A stretch of DNA of 64,000 nucleotides from Micropterix aruncella (Eukaryota; Arthropoda; Insecta; Lepidoptera; Micropterigidae). The stretch spans positions 9,711,631-9,775,630 of the forward strand of contig OX155955.1 in the NCBI GenBank assembly GCA_944548615.1, read 5' to 3'. The position numbers and the translations under genes are program-made. Under the pieces are notes generated by a model that made no database searches, was not told the DNA's origin, and saw only the letters and a program-made list of their open reading frames with translations. Below are positions 22,768 to 34,586 of the stretch, piece after piece. Each line of letters starts with the position of its first letter. The first letter of the stretch is position 1.

Positions 22768-23420
22768 TATTTTTTACAAAAAAATACCGACTCCATCTTC
22801 TTTTATAAGTGCAACATCCATGTCATTCTAATACTTAGAACGGGCTATCATGAATGCCTATACAAAATTGTGTATCTGTGCTGTTAACCGTTGATAAGCT
22901 TCCTCGTTGGAAGCCAACCCTGGGCGCCGCAGTCCTGTATTGGTAAAATTTATAACTGGCTGTCTTAATTGAATGGATATTAAAAAAATCGTGTCTGTGC
23001 TGTTGATCGTTGAGGAGTCCCCTCATCGGGAGCGAACCCTGGATGACGAAGCCATGTCATGGTGAAACTTAGAACTATTATAGCTGCATGAGTATTCAAA
23101 ACTTCGTGTCTAAGCTGTTGACAGTTAAGTAGTCCCCTCGTCGGGATCCAACCCAGGATGTAGAATCAGGTCATGCTTACCATAAAAAATGCATTATCAT
23201 CGAAATTGAACCAACATGTAAATTTTCAACTTCATATTTCAGGAGTTCCTTACATTCCTCATGGATCCCATCAGAACAGGATTTCGATAAAAATGCGACC
23301 AATCTGGAAGTATATCCTTTCAAATAAAAAAACAAATTTTCCAAATCGTATCATAAATGGTAGAGTTCTGAGATGACAAACATTAAAAAAAAAGATGCAA
23401 CCGAATTGATAACCTCCACC
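22768..23420 (+). repeat. Family C repeat with three ~125-bp internal units
   Basis: It starts near AAAAAAATACCGACTCC and ends near ACCGAATTGATAACCTCC. The middle holds three diverged units built on CTGTGCTGTTGACCGTTGAG, then TCCCCTCATCGGGAG, CCAACCCTGG and TCATGGTGAAACTTAGAAC. A second copy with two units is at 26560-27395. The GAATTGATAACCTCC ending is, from memory, common in moth repeats, but I cannot name the family. Confidence 0.55.
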
Positions 23421-23504
23421 GAGGATCATATATCGATGCAATAAACACGTTCGATTCAATCGTTTACGGAAATATACTGACCAGCGAGAATTCAACCAGG
23501 AAGC

Positions 23505-24218
23505 TAATGGGCCAGGAAGCTAGTTGCAGTTTAGCCACTAAGACCCAGTTGTATAGGGTCGGTCAAACGCACGGGTCAACACCCATCCGGCGGCCTCCAC
23601 GCAGAAGGGAGAGCCAGGGAAAGACGCTGGCCCACGGTCCAGTCTCCCCTAGGAGTCAACCTTCGGGCGCTTCTGGACGGTTTGCGCACCGTGCGGCGTC
23701 AGCCAATCGATTGTGCATTCCGACTAACAGCCGGGGAAGTCTGGGAACAGTAATGTTTCCTATATAAGGGGGGTGGCTGTTAACCTTATGGCAACTGCTC
23801 TTGAAACGACCACTCGGCCACCGGATCCCGGGTGAATAAGCCGGGCAAAGGATACCGCGGGCCGCGGTGTACACCGATTGCGGTGTACACCGTATCACCG
23901 CTTCATAAGGGAGAGGAACGCGCAAGCGACCTCCGCCCTGTAACCAGTCGGGATGCAGGAGGTATCCTGAAGGTTAATTCTAAACGTAGATATCCTTCTA
24001 AACTGGTATTCAGGGGGCGAGGCTGCCCGCTGGGCACCTTTCCCGGTGCCCCGCCGATAGGCGTAGGTTGGCCTCTGACGTGCTTGTTGGTGGAGCTAGA
24101 CTGTAGATTATCTTGTCACTAAGTCTTCTACTTTCATCCCAAGACTATAAGAATGATCACATATCGTTATACCAGCCTGGGGTGACGGGTTCGCCCCTTA
24201 TAGTCGACACCACCCTAC
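23505..24218 (+). repeat. Family A repeat, full-length copy
   Basis: It runs from GGAAGCTAATGGGCC to GGTGACGGGTTCGCCCC and GTCGACACC. It contains GGCAAAGGATACCGCGGGCC and a local duplication of GCGGTGTACACCG (about 23871-23893). The 3' hairpin AATGAT-CACAT-ATCGTT keeps pairing through a T-G wobble where other copies have C-G, a hint that the stem matters. Confidence 0.75.
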
Positions 24219-24595
24219 TGTACCTATCACAAATTTCCAGTCTTGTAAGTTCAATATTTTGATATTGAAATATGACTAATGAACCCCCCTGGTAAACCGA
24301 TTTCAACCAGAACAATTTCAACTGTTACTTTTACCAAATGATGCCTGCATGCCAATTTTCAGTGTTTGGGCGCTATAGTGGAGGAATTCACACAGAGACA
24401 TAGAGACTGAGACACACAGACAGACTTCCATCTGAACATAGTCCTAATCATAGTCCATATCAGCTCGAAACAGACATTTTTACTTCTTTATCTCGGAAAA
24501 ACATTGCGCTTTCACAATACTTTCCCCCCTCGTCGATTGGTGGATCGAGAAAGTAATAATTATAACTCGCTTGTCAAAGAATATGTTAATTATAA

Positions 24596-24890
24596 TTGAT
24601 TTCTTTTTTATTTATTTCCTTAATTCAAGTTACAATTTACATAAAGAAAATCCTTATGCTAACACAAAAACATTTTATAATAAGTGTCCATATTATACCT
24701 AGCTTAGAAAGGAAATTCATCTTTTTGACATATCGGTTTACCACCTCACTAGGTATAAGCCTGTGTTGAGGTGGTACTAACATCGGTATATTATTTTGAG
24801 ACAAGAGGGCAAGTCTTATCTAATACGTGAATACAATTTAAAAATTAACGTTAAAATTAAAAACATCAAAAAAAATATACAAACTAAATG
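24596..24890 (-). repeat. LINE 3' untranslated region with a conserved hairpin
   Basis: In minus sense this ends in AAGGAAATAAATAAAAAAG, a LINE-like tail, about 130 bases after a perfect 10-bp stem (24739-24748 with 24767-24776) and an 18-base loop. Loop and spacing match the 3' region of the LINE at 49385-50066 (stem 49908-49945). No coding part is left. Confidence 0.55.
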
Positions 24891-24894
24891 AAAA

Positions 24895-25713
24895 TTTATG
24901 ACAATCTACTAGTAGTAGTAGTAGTAGTAGATGGAGTGGGGGCTTGTTTCCAGCCCTTGATGTCACCTAGATCTGTAAGGTCTTTTGTAACTACCCACTG
25001 TGTGATTAGGTCAGTGGTCAGCTAGTAGCCCGGTACTTCTTACCAGTCCAAGTAGGTCACTGACCTTTAAGTTGGGCAGATCGCTGGGTTCGAGAAAGGC
25101 TCGTCCCAGTAAACTCTGTCTTTTGGCGGCGAGCCCTGGACAGCGACCAACAATGTGTATGCTGTCTTCAGGTTCCTCGCCACATATTCGGCAATCCTTG
25201 CTCTCAGTCAAACCAAGGTTGAATAGATGAGCTCTAAGGGTCGTGTGTCCGGTGAGGAGACCGATAGTGGTTCTAAGGTTCTTCTTGCTCATGTCAAGTA
25301 GGGCCTTGGTTTTCTTCTGTAGTGGTTGCTCCATCATGGCTTTTGCCTGGCGACATCCCTGACTCTGTTTCCAGGAAGCCCGATGTTCCTGCTCCAAGCA
25401 GTCCCTGATGATTTTCTTACCTGTAGCGAAGGGGACCCCTACAGCTGGCTCCACTGGGCAATCCAGTGTGCCCAGTTTTGCCAGTCTGTCGGCCTCTTCG
25501 TTTCCGGGTATGCCTTGGTGGCCCGGTATCCATATTAGGGTGATTTTGTTGGATTTTCCCAATTTGTTGAGCTCCTGCATGCAGTCCCAGACCACAGAAG
25601 ATTCTGTGGTGGCTTTAGCCAGAGCGTCCAGTGCTGCTCTGCTGTCAGAGCAGATGAGGATTTGTCTGTTTTTTACCTCAAGTCGACTTTGTAGTTTTAT
25701 GGACAATCTACTA
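24895..25713 (-). mobile_element. 5'-truncated LINE insertion (RNase H segment) with target duplication
   Basis: ACAATCTACTA occurs at both edges (24901-24911 and 25703-25713), and with TTTATG next to it the duplication is 17-18 bp with one indel. Between the copies lies a minus-strand frame that is open to a stop at 25011. It reads ICSDSRAALDALAK and IWIPGHQGIPGNEEADRLAK (RNase H) and, near the C-terminus, CRICGEEPEDSIHIVGRC (knuckle). The apparent start Met lies in the duplicated target, so the element itself begins at about 25695 within RNase H. The 3' end has a (CTA)n tail (24905-24931). It is of the I/Jockey group. Confidence 0.85.
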
Positions 25714-26029
25714 AGTTAAATAAAATAATAATTATTTCTTATATATTAGATACAAACACATATAAATATGATATATACCATATAAAAATATTATTATATA
25801 TAAATATAATATTATATAACATATATATTAATATTATATATAAATTCATACATATAATATGATAGTATGTATATAAAAATAGAGTTATAATATATATAAC
25901 ATGATCACACTCGAGACCTCAATAATTCTTCACAGTCTTCCCTAGATTTATTTAAATTTGATCATGACCCTTTGATCATCACCCTTTGATCATCACAAAG
26001 AAATTGTTGAGTTCTTCATTTGACTGGAC
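25714..26029. other. AT-rich, no gene
   Basis: Imperfect ATATAT and TATTATATA runs at 25740-25905, then a double GACCCTTTGATCATCA phrase near 25965-25995. Confidence 0.4.
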
Positions 26030-26555
26030 AAGTTGACGAGCAATGTTGTGTACAAATACGCCATACAGAAAGTCGGTGTCGGTGATGGGGAGTCACAGGC
26101 ACTAGGCAGGGGCGCCGTGGGAGTGAGGGAGAGATGGGAGTGAGGTGAGGGTTAGGACGAAGCGGGGGAGGATGGGGGGGGGGGCGGGCGGAGAAGCAGG
26201 CAATCTTGGGGATGTATGTATTTTCCCCGTGATATACGCGGCGGTGAATTTCAATATATCTTCCTTATAACTCGCGTCGGGTGAAATAATTCCGCACGCG
26301 GTGGAGTGCCCTCGGCCGGGTGGCTGAGTGCGATTACTTCCATGGTACTCCAGCCTGTGGTGAGATTTCGCACCGAGGGTTTAACGCCGCCGCAATGAGG
26401 ATTGTGCTGCGGCACCTTGTTCTCGGCGCGCGATCCCGCGATGACGTCATAGTGACCTCTTCCAAACATGACGACGAGTGTATACATATATACAAACATT
26501 AAATTAAGGATAGTTTCTCAAAAATGTACATAATCATTTTTATTTTCAATAATAT
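26030..26555. other. GC-rich block, unknown
   Basis: A G-rich stretch (26100-26200) includes GGATGGGGGGGGGGCGGGCG. It is followed by a CpG-rich part with the palindrome ATGACGTCAT at 26440-26449. No frame or repeat match was found. It could be a regulatory CpG-rich region or an unrecognised repeat. Confidence 0.25.
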
Positions 26556-26559
26556 CATA

Positions 26560-27395
26560 ATTTTAACAAAAAAAAACGACTCCAATCATGTTTGTTAGTG
26601 CAGTAGCCATGTCATTTGTTTATTTGTTTCAAATATTATTCAAGAGCATTACAGATGAATCCAATTCGCCCTTGAATATTAAAGTTAGAGTGTAAGTCTA
26701 AAAATAAATGACTTACATAACTAAATTAATGCTAACATTGAACGAAAAAAAAACATAAAAATATAAAACTAAATAAAAGACAGATTATGATAAACATGAG
26801 ATAGCAGGGAGTTGCCTTTTTAGCTGCCAAAGGGATATACAAAGTATATCCATTTCTGTGGGTAAGGAATTAAGAAGAACATAATAGAGCTATATAGCTT
26901 ATATTTTACGTTTTGTGTATCTATTCTAACGCTGACCTTTTGCTGGTAGCTGTAAAATAATAATAATTTGTTTTCAATAATAATAATAATCATGGTTAAA
27001 CTTACAGCGTGCTATCATACCTTAATGCGTATACAAAATTTCGTGTCTGTGCTGTTGACCGCTGAGGAGTTCCCTCATTTGAAGCCAACCCTGGGTGCCG
27101 CAGCCCTGTCTTGGTGAAACTTAGAACGTGCTGTCGTAATCGAATGCATATACACAATTTCGTCTGTGCTGTTGAGCGTTGAGGAGACCTTTCGTCGGAG
27201 GAGGGGGGGGGGCAACTTTGGGTGCAGCAACCATGTCATGGTGAACCTTAGATTGGGCTATCAACAGAACAGGATTTTGATAAAAATCCTTTCAAATAAG
27301 AGATAAAAATTCCAAACTCGTTCATAAATGACGAAGTTATGAGGTAACAACCAAGAAGAAAAAAAGATACGACCGAATTAATAACCTCCTCCTTT
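26560..27395 (+). repeat. Family C repeat, second copy, with family D inside
   Basis: It starts with AAAAAAAACGACTCC and ends GACCGAATTAATAACCTCC. It holds two of the ~125-bp units (CTGTGCTGTTGACCGCTGAG and GTCTGTGCTGTTGAGCGTTG). A minus-strand family D piece (26620-26890, with GAGCATTACAGATGAATCC) lies inside. A 9-base G run sits at about 27208. Confidence 0.5.
26620..26890 (-). repeat. Family D copy nested in family C
   Basis: It shares GAGCATTACAGATGAATCC, AATTCGCCCTTGAA, ATGAGATAGCAGGGAGTTGC and GGGATATACAAAG with 16296-16560, in the same orientation. It is probably a LINE 3' end. Confidence 0.5.
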
Positions 27396-28401
27396 TTATA
27401 ATTATATTAAAAATAGGAAATGTTGCTTTTGCTTATACTTCATTCTGCTACGTCTTCTGTTTCTATTTTGTGGATCTATTCTAACACTGACCTTTTGCTG
27501 GTAGCTTTACACCACATCCACCATGTAAAATAATAATAATTTGTCTTCAATCAATATTTCATTTCCGTTCTTGCTTGCAATGTATATGTATACATATGGT
27601 GAGAGTGTAACCAATATTTCGGTAGCTACGCATCGAATAACAGTAACTAGATTATGGAACCCCGTTCGATCAAATCAGTTGGGGTCCGCTAAATAAATCG
27701 TCTTCGCACTGTGATTGAATCGACAAAAAATAAGAGTTGGGGTCACTTATAGCTATAGTGAAATATAATATTTAATAAATACACTGAAATACATAAAACT
27801 TATAACAAGGTTCTTTGAAAACATATTCTTCTCCTGACATAAACCCAAAATAGTCAGAGTTGAATTTAAACGAGAAAATCCGCATGGAATAAACTCTATA
27901 GTCTGGCCAGAAAGAGTGTACCCAACGATTTGGGGAAAACTATTTATATTCCACACAGTATGTATATGAATAGTAAGACTAAATCATCTAGGGACATGCC
28001 TATGTACCTTCTCCCAAAAGGCGTATTGTACTCAGACTAGTCTTTCTGCTCCTTTACTAATTCTATCGCGTAACATCGACGTTTGAATGATTGTGAGCTT
28101 AAAAGAAAAAGAAAAAAAAAATAAACGTGCCTCCGTTAAATAATAATTAATTTTGACTACGATTGAGACAGTTAGGTACCAACAATGTATGGTTAAACGA
28201 TTCGAAATGCCGAAAAAACATAACCTCAAAATGTACCTAGAGGTACACTTTGAGACACTGAAAACAAGTACTCTAGCTCAGCTTCGAAAAAGAATATGAA
28301 TATCGAGAATTAATGACAAAATGAATGCAATTTCATGATCTGAAATAAGAGGTTAAGCATCATCTGTCACAAGGGTTAGTGTTGCCAACCATTTTTATTA
28401 A
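27396..28401. other. No gene; one direct repeat
   Basis: CTATTCTAACACTGACCTTT, TGCTGGTAGCTTT and AAAATAATAATAATTTGT at 27475-27552 repeat the stretch at 26921-26975, on the other side of the family C units. The rest is AT-rich and unassigned. Confidence 0.4.
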
Positions 28402-28680
28402 TTAGCTAAACCCGACCACACTTCGCTGTGGCTCAGTCTGATATGAAATTAATGAAAAACGCACCGATTTTCAAGCGCACGGAAGATTTCATCGGTGCGG
28501 GAACTCTTGTTGTGCTTATTTTCGCGAAAATAGCGGCGACAAAAGTCAATCATCTTGAAGGCGGCCGGCTTTTTATGACATCACGTGGCAGTACTCAGGC
28601 GGTCACACATCCAAGTAATGACAACGCCCGACCCTGCATAACCGGTGATCTGATGGCAAACAGTGAAGAGTACTAAGAGA
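28402..28680 (-). mobile_element. Helitron 3' end fragment
   Basis: In minus sense it ends GGTCGGGTTTAGCTAA followed by T, with the hairpin CCACA-GCGAAG-TGTGG ten bases before the CTAA end. CTAA fits the CTRR rule for Helitron 3' termini. The 5' end is not found; a family A fragment takes over at about 28690. Confidence 0.45.
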
Positions 28681-28689
28681 GAAATCGTA

Positions 28690-28838
28690 ACTAATCGAGA
28701 GACCGGAGAAATCCGGAGCTTGACGGTGGACTGTTTTGTCCAAGTCTTCTGCGTTCACTTCACGGGAGATAGAACGACTAATCGTTAAACCTTCCTAAGG
28801 GGACGGGCTCGCCTGCTGTAGTCGACAACTCTAGTTGA
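28690..28838 (+). repeat. Family A fragment, 3' end
   Basis: It carries ATCGAGAGACCGGAGAAATC, then an internal gap, then TCCAAGTCTTCTGCGTTCAC, AACGACTAATCGTT and GACGGGCTCGCCTGCTGTAG. It belongs to the same subtype as 8886 and 31643. Confidence 0.65.
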
Positions 28839-29667
28839 TGGCAACCAGTGTTTTAACGTGGCTACGGATGTTACATCTTACATAAAGTCGCATCGTATAT
28901 GCAATAGCACACTAATATGCAAAGCTGTATTTATATAAAAGTAGTTCTCCCTTTGCCGTGTTCATCGCTGTTAAAAATAATCACTCTAACGCTCGGAGCA
29001 ATCAGTCCGCCACTATTGGAAATTGTTTTCGCCTTTGGCTCGGCGGGTGGTTGTAGGTAGCGAAAAAACTTTTACCCGCTTTGTTTGGCTCGCATGCGTA
29101 GCCGACATAGACGCAGTTCCTATCTATTAGACGTATCAGCCGAAATGATGTCATGCCAATCCGCGTTATTAAAACAGGGATGGGGATCGATTATTCTTGG
29201 TGGGTTTATTAGTCCGTAGGTAAACAATAAAGATTTTAATCGTGGCAGTACTGGTAGTGCGTCTGTTCAATATTCTACCTTGACATTATTGTTTTTTTTA
29301 AAGTAAAAGATGAACGCGGTTTCAGGTAGGTGTGTTAGGTAATATATCCGTTTGTGGCCAACTCGATTCAGGTCCGTCATTGTGATGGTTGTAATGAAAA
29401 TAAATACTCTTTATGTTTATTAGAGTGAACAACTGGAATACCAAATCTCAGGATATGTTGCAGTTGAGAACGATTCTTTACGAAACGAAGACAGTGAGTG
29501 AGTGAGTAATGATAATGATGATAGGGTGAGCTATCACTACTATCAATTAAAGCTATCACTATTGCTAACATATAACAAGACTGATTAGGATTCGGTCCAC
29601 AAAGATTATTCTAAGCGGCTGCGTTTAAAAAAATCGCAGCATACAGTTTTTAAGAAAAGACTTATTA
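28839..29667. other. No recognised feature
   Basis: Nothing supportable. Confidence 0.4.
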
Positions 29668-29766
29668 TGACAATGTTATATAACAATGCTGTATAATGTT
29701 ATATAACAATGTTATATAACAATGCTGTATAATGTTATATAACAATGTTATATAACAATGCATTAT
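29668..29766. repeat. 36-bp tandem repeat made of palindromes
   Basis: AATGCTGTAT recurs at 29685 and 29721 (period 36). Each unit also carries the perfect 12-base palindrome TGTTATATAACA once or twice. About two and a half units are present. Confidence 0.75.
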
Positions 29767-29793
29767 AGACAATGCTGTAAAACATATTTAGAC

Positions 29794-30070
29794 ACGGCCC
29801 AGTAGCATAGTGGTTACGTCGCCTGATCTTACATTGCAAGGTCCCGGGTTCGATTCCCGGATGGGTTACCTATATCCGTTGAGATACAATTAACGGAATT
29901 CCAATTTCAATTCTGTCGATCGAATGCAATAACTAGACACACATATACACACATGTTACATGCATACATACATATAAACACTTCATAGTAGGGTAAACTT
30001 CATAGCACTTCATTGTAAGAGATTGTCATATGATAATAAACCCGCCCATTGTGAAATTTGACAATAAAAA
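29794..30070 (+). mobile_element. tRNA-derived SINE
   Basis: The 5' head has a perfect pol III A box, TAGCATAGTGG (29803-29813), and B box, GGTTCGATTCC (29847-29857), at tRNA-like spacing. The body continues CAATTCTGTCGATCGAAT and TTGTCATATGACAA, and ends near GCCCATTGTGAAATTT then GACAATAAA. The body is shared with the minus-strand copy at 54872-55117, so this is a SINE and not a working tRNA gene. The acceptor-stem pairing is also poor. Confidence 0.85.
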
Positions 30071-30076
30071 GAACCA

Positions 30077-31168
<1,092 letters not shown>

Positions 31169-31642
31169 TCTATTTTTTTTGGTATTCGTGTAAAAACAAA
31201 TAACGTAGGTATTTAAAATTCAAATAAAATGTTACCACAAGGGGTTTAACGGTTAAAAAAATGTAATAATAGAATTGACAGCTAAATTTGCGCAATTCCG
31301 TGTATATGTCATACGTAAGATATGTCGGCTGCGAATGCCGAGTCGCGTTCTATGGAAGAATCAAGCGAGCGCCAAGAGAACATCGAGTGTACATCGAGGG
31401 TACACCGTCAGGGATGATTCGGACAAAGAGGCGAGTCCGCAAGGGTAACGCCGGTAATCAATAATCGTCAAAATGGGGCTATTATCCCCCCGATCTCACA
31501 CATGAGCGACGCTGTTTCACTTGCCAGCATAACCCGAAATATTCAACTAAGAGATAGGGATCCATTTAGATCTCGAATGCGGTGTTACCAGATGGAAATA
31601 AGAATATAAATAAAATAATACTATACCTCAACCCTCAATGGG
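31169..31642. other. No recognised feature
   Basis: Nothing supportable. Confidence 0.4.
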
Positions 31643-32290
31643 ACCTAATGGGCCCTTGCTAAGTTGGCCACGAAGACCCATTCTGTTCAGGGTTGGTCAC
31701 ACTCACGGGTCAACACCTATCCGGCGGCCTCCACGCATTACTCTGGCCTTAGAGCTAGTTTCCCCTATGAATCAACCTTCTGACGCTCCTGGACAATCTG
31801 CGCACCGTGTGACGTAAGCCAATCGACTGTGCACTCTGACTAACAGTCGGGGGAGTCTGGAAGCAGTACTGTTTCCTATAGAGCGGGGGTGGTTGCGGAC
31901 CTTACGGCGACTGCTCTCGAAACGACCATCGGCTACCCGATCCTGGGTGAACAGCCGGGAAAAGGATGTCGTGGTCCGCGATAGATTCGTTATACACTGT
32001 CTCACCGCTTCGTAAGGGAGAGGACCGCGCAAGCGACCTCGAACTCATAATCAATCGAGAGACCGGAGTAATCTGGTCGCAATTGGAAGTAAGGACGTGA
32101 GTGTAAGCCCGCTGGGTAACACTCCTGGCTATCTCGCGGTTAAGGCGTTGGCCTCTTACGGGCATATGGCGGAGCATGGCGGTGGATTGTTTTGTCCAAG
32201 TCTTCTGCTTTCACTTCACGGGAGAGAGAACGACTAATCGTTAATACTTTCTGAGGTGACAGGTTCGCCCGTTGTAGTTGACAACTCTAT
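31643..32290 (+). repeat. Family A repeat, full-length copy
   Basis: It starts GGGACCTAATGGGCCC and has GGCCACGAAGACCCATTC, TCACACTCACGGGTCAACAC, AGTCGGGGGAGTCTGG and ATCGAGAGACCGG. It ends AACGACTAATCGTT, GACAGGTTCGCCCGTTGTAG and TTGACAAC. At about 645 bp it is the best template for the whole family. Confidence 0.8.
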
Positions 32291-33419
32291 ATATGTGGAA
32301 TACGTCATTTTGCGTTGTCGCAAAATTATTAATATCTGCATTACATGTAGGTACATATACTTTTATATAAAAGTTCTTATGGTTCAAATATCGAGAAAAA
32401 ATTACACTGAAATTACAAAAATAAAACAGTAATAGTATTTTTTATTTAAACCAATACGTTTTTCATGAATAATCAGCACTAGAGTAGGCACTAAGACAAC
32501 AATATATAAAAATGAAATTTCTCTAAAAGAAATTTTTAAAAAATACTTTTTATTATATAGAAATAACCAATATCATATTATCACATTACTAATTATATAC
32601 AAAAAAAATATTATTTTATAAATAAACAAATAGATTTCATTTATGTCACAAAATTACATTTTAAAACCTACGACAACATTGTCAAATTCATTTAAGTTAT
32701 AGAGGGCATGGATGGCTAGGTTTTTTTTAATGCACATCTTGAATGCCTATCTCTTTGAGTCTTTTTAATTTCTGTTGGAAGCAGAATGAAAAATTTAAAG
32801 CTCAAATATAAAAACATAACCATCTTCTCCTCTACCTTCTCCTACCTGGATCCATATCTTTTCCTCTCTTGCCTTCCACCTGCGTCCTTATTTTATGCTC
32901 ATACGAATATCATTTATGCCTATCTTATTGTTTTTACTCAATATTGGTATAAAATGTGAACTAAGCGAAGAATTAATACGACTATTTCACTTCTGACTTT
33001 TATAGTAATCTACCCTTTTTACGATTGCGCAATTTCGCCGTCTGGCATCCCCCTTATCAGATGTGTATGACTACAAAAATCATACGCCACCCACAAGCGA
33101 GTATGTAATGCATCAACCCTCCCTCCTTTTTGTAGTGAAGTGGGTGATTTTTATGACGGTCAAATATGATCCTGGGTCGCCCTCCCTACTACACCCGCAT
33201 GCCGTATTCCAATAAACATTACCAGGCGCGTTATTGCGGATGTTATTATTTGTATATACGTAGGTACATAATTGATTCTATTAAATAGGTATTATTGAAG
33301 AGATTTGATATCCAAATGAGAATGCCACTCTTTTGGCCCATTATTCAATAACATTAAATCATGTCATATGAAATACCTTTTTATGTATAGTAATTACTTA
33401 TAATATAAGTAATTATCTA
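32291..33419. other. No recognised feature
   Basis: AT-rich; some C/T-rich sequence near 32820-32890. No supported gene or repeat. Confidence 0.4.
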
Positions 33420-33646
33420 TCCTACTATATATAAACGCGAAAGTTTGTAAGAATGTATGTATGAAAGTTTGTTACTCTTTCACGCAAAAACTACTGAATG
33501 GATTTTGATGAAACTTTACAATAATATAGCTTACTCGTACACATCAGAATAACACATAGGCTATAATTTATAAAGATATATAGTTTTCTATAATCATTAT
33601 CACAATTTTCCATCACCACGCGGGTGAAACCGCGGAGCGCAGCTAG
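33420..33646 (+). mobile_element. Small complete Helitron
   Basis: It starts TCCTACTATATATAAACGCG after an A. It ends with the hairpin CGCGG-GTGAAA-CCGCG (33619-33634), eight bases, CTAG (33643-33646), then T. At 227 bp it is one of the cleanest Helitron structures in the window. Confidence 0.85.
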
Positions 33647-33648
33647 TA

Positions 33649-34188
33649 TCCTACTAATATTATAAACGCGAAAGTTTGTAAGAATGTATGGATGTTTGTT
33701 ACTCTTTCACGCAAAAACTACTGAATGGATTTTGATGAAACTTTACAATAATATAGCTTACACATCAGAATAACACATAGGCTATAATTTATAAAGATAT
33801 AGTGTGAATTATCTAAAATATAACGATAACTGTCAAGTAAGTAGGAAAAAAATCTACGAAATTGATATTAGAAATTTAAATTCTAAGCGTCAACATATAT
33901 TTTGAAAAATTTCTCCTACTATCCTACTTATATTATAAACGCGCAAGTTTGTAAGAATGTATGGATGTTTGTTACTCTTTCACGCAAAAACTACTGAATG
34001 GATTTTGATGAAACTTTACAATAATATAGCTTACACATCAGAATAACACATAGGCTATAATTTATAAAGATATAGTGTGAATTACCTAAAATATAACGAT
34101 AACTGTCAAGTAAGTGGGAAAAAATCTAAGAAATTGACATTCGAAATGTAAATTCTAAGCGTCAACATATATTTTGAAAATTTTCTCA
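33649..34188 (+). mobile_element. Two tandem Helitron 5' halves
   Basis: Directly after the first element, two more units start TCCTACTAATATTATAAACG (33649) and TCCTACTTATATTATAAACG (33922). Each runs for about 270 bp through CGCAAAAACTACTGAATGGA and GGCTATAATTTATAAAGATA, then a shared AACGATAACTGTCAAGTAAG and GCGTCAACATATATTTTG. Neither has a hairpin-CTAG end. They lie head to tail. Confidence 0.75.
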
Positions 34189-34229
34189 ACAATAAATAAT
34201 TATTAAATAATAAATTTAGAAAATATAGT

Positions 34230-34586
34230 GCAATTCGGTGGTTAAGTAACCCGACCAGGTTGCCACAAGCCTAGGAAATAGAAATATTTTTCTGAAAGCG
34301 TGGAGCTCGCCAAGACGTGTGGCCGACGTGGCGGGTATCGGGCTAAATACCTCCAATCATGATGATGAGCAGTACAACCTTACCACGGCCCCCACTCCCC
34401 AGCAGCCCCGCTAGCCCGAGCCACGGCAGCGGTTATGGTAACGGCGGGGCAGGGGGTGCTAAGAATCTCTGGGTACGATCAGGCTGCCAAACCAAACTAA
34501 CCGATCCGGATGGAGAGTGATTGGAGAGGCGTATGCCTAACGGTGGGCGAATGCGCGCTGATGAAGAAGAAGAAGAAGAAGTAGGA
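34230..34586 (+). mobile_element. SINE-like element with an RTE-type 3' tail
   Basis: GC-rich body with GCTAAGAATCTCTGGGTACG and GATCAGGCTGCCAAACC. The 3' end reads GGAGAGGCGTATGCCTAACG, then GATGAAGAAGAAGAAG. This end resembles the GGAGAGGCCTATGCCCAGCA...GATGATGATG ends of lepidopteran RTE LINEs (from memory). There is no reverse-transcriptase frame, so it is likely a parasite of RTE or a deletion derivative. Confidence 0.5.

Larger units (their letters stand above)
21368..24440 (+). repeat. Tandem unit 4, split by two large insertions
   Basis: Unit 4 starts with TTATTCACATGCAGTCCTTA and is broken first by a LINE (about 21403-22200). It resumes through the GAGTAG and CGGCTTCGTTGTGCTTCTGA landmarks and the GC box (about 22440-22475), and is broken again after GGCTAAGCGCACTATTT (22539). 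It resumes at about 24296 with the TTTCAACC...CCAAATGATGCCTG phrase that follows this point in unit 1. The second insertion holds a family C and a family A copy. Confidence 0.6.

Noticed and set aside
25326..25719. Two plus-strand frames opposite the RNase H segment
   Set aside because: They are shadows of the minus-strand LINE frame, whose RNase H and knuckle motifs are unmistakable.
29794..29870. A tRNA gene
   Set aside because: Perfect A and B boxes, but the acceptor stem pairs poorly and the same 3' body follows it in a second copy (54872-55117); this is a SINE head.
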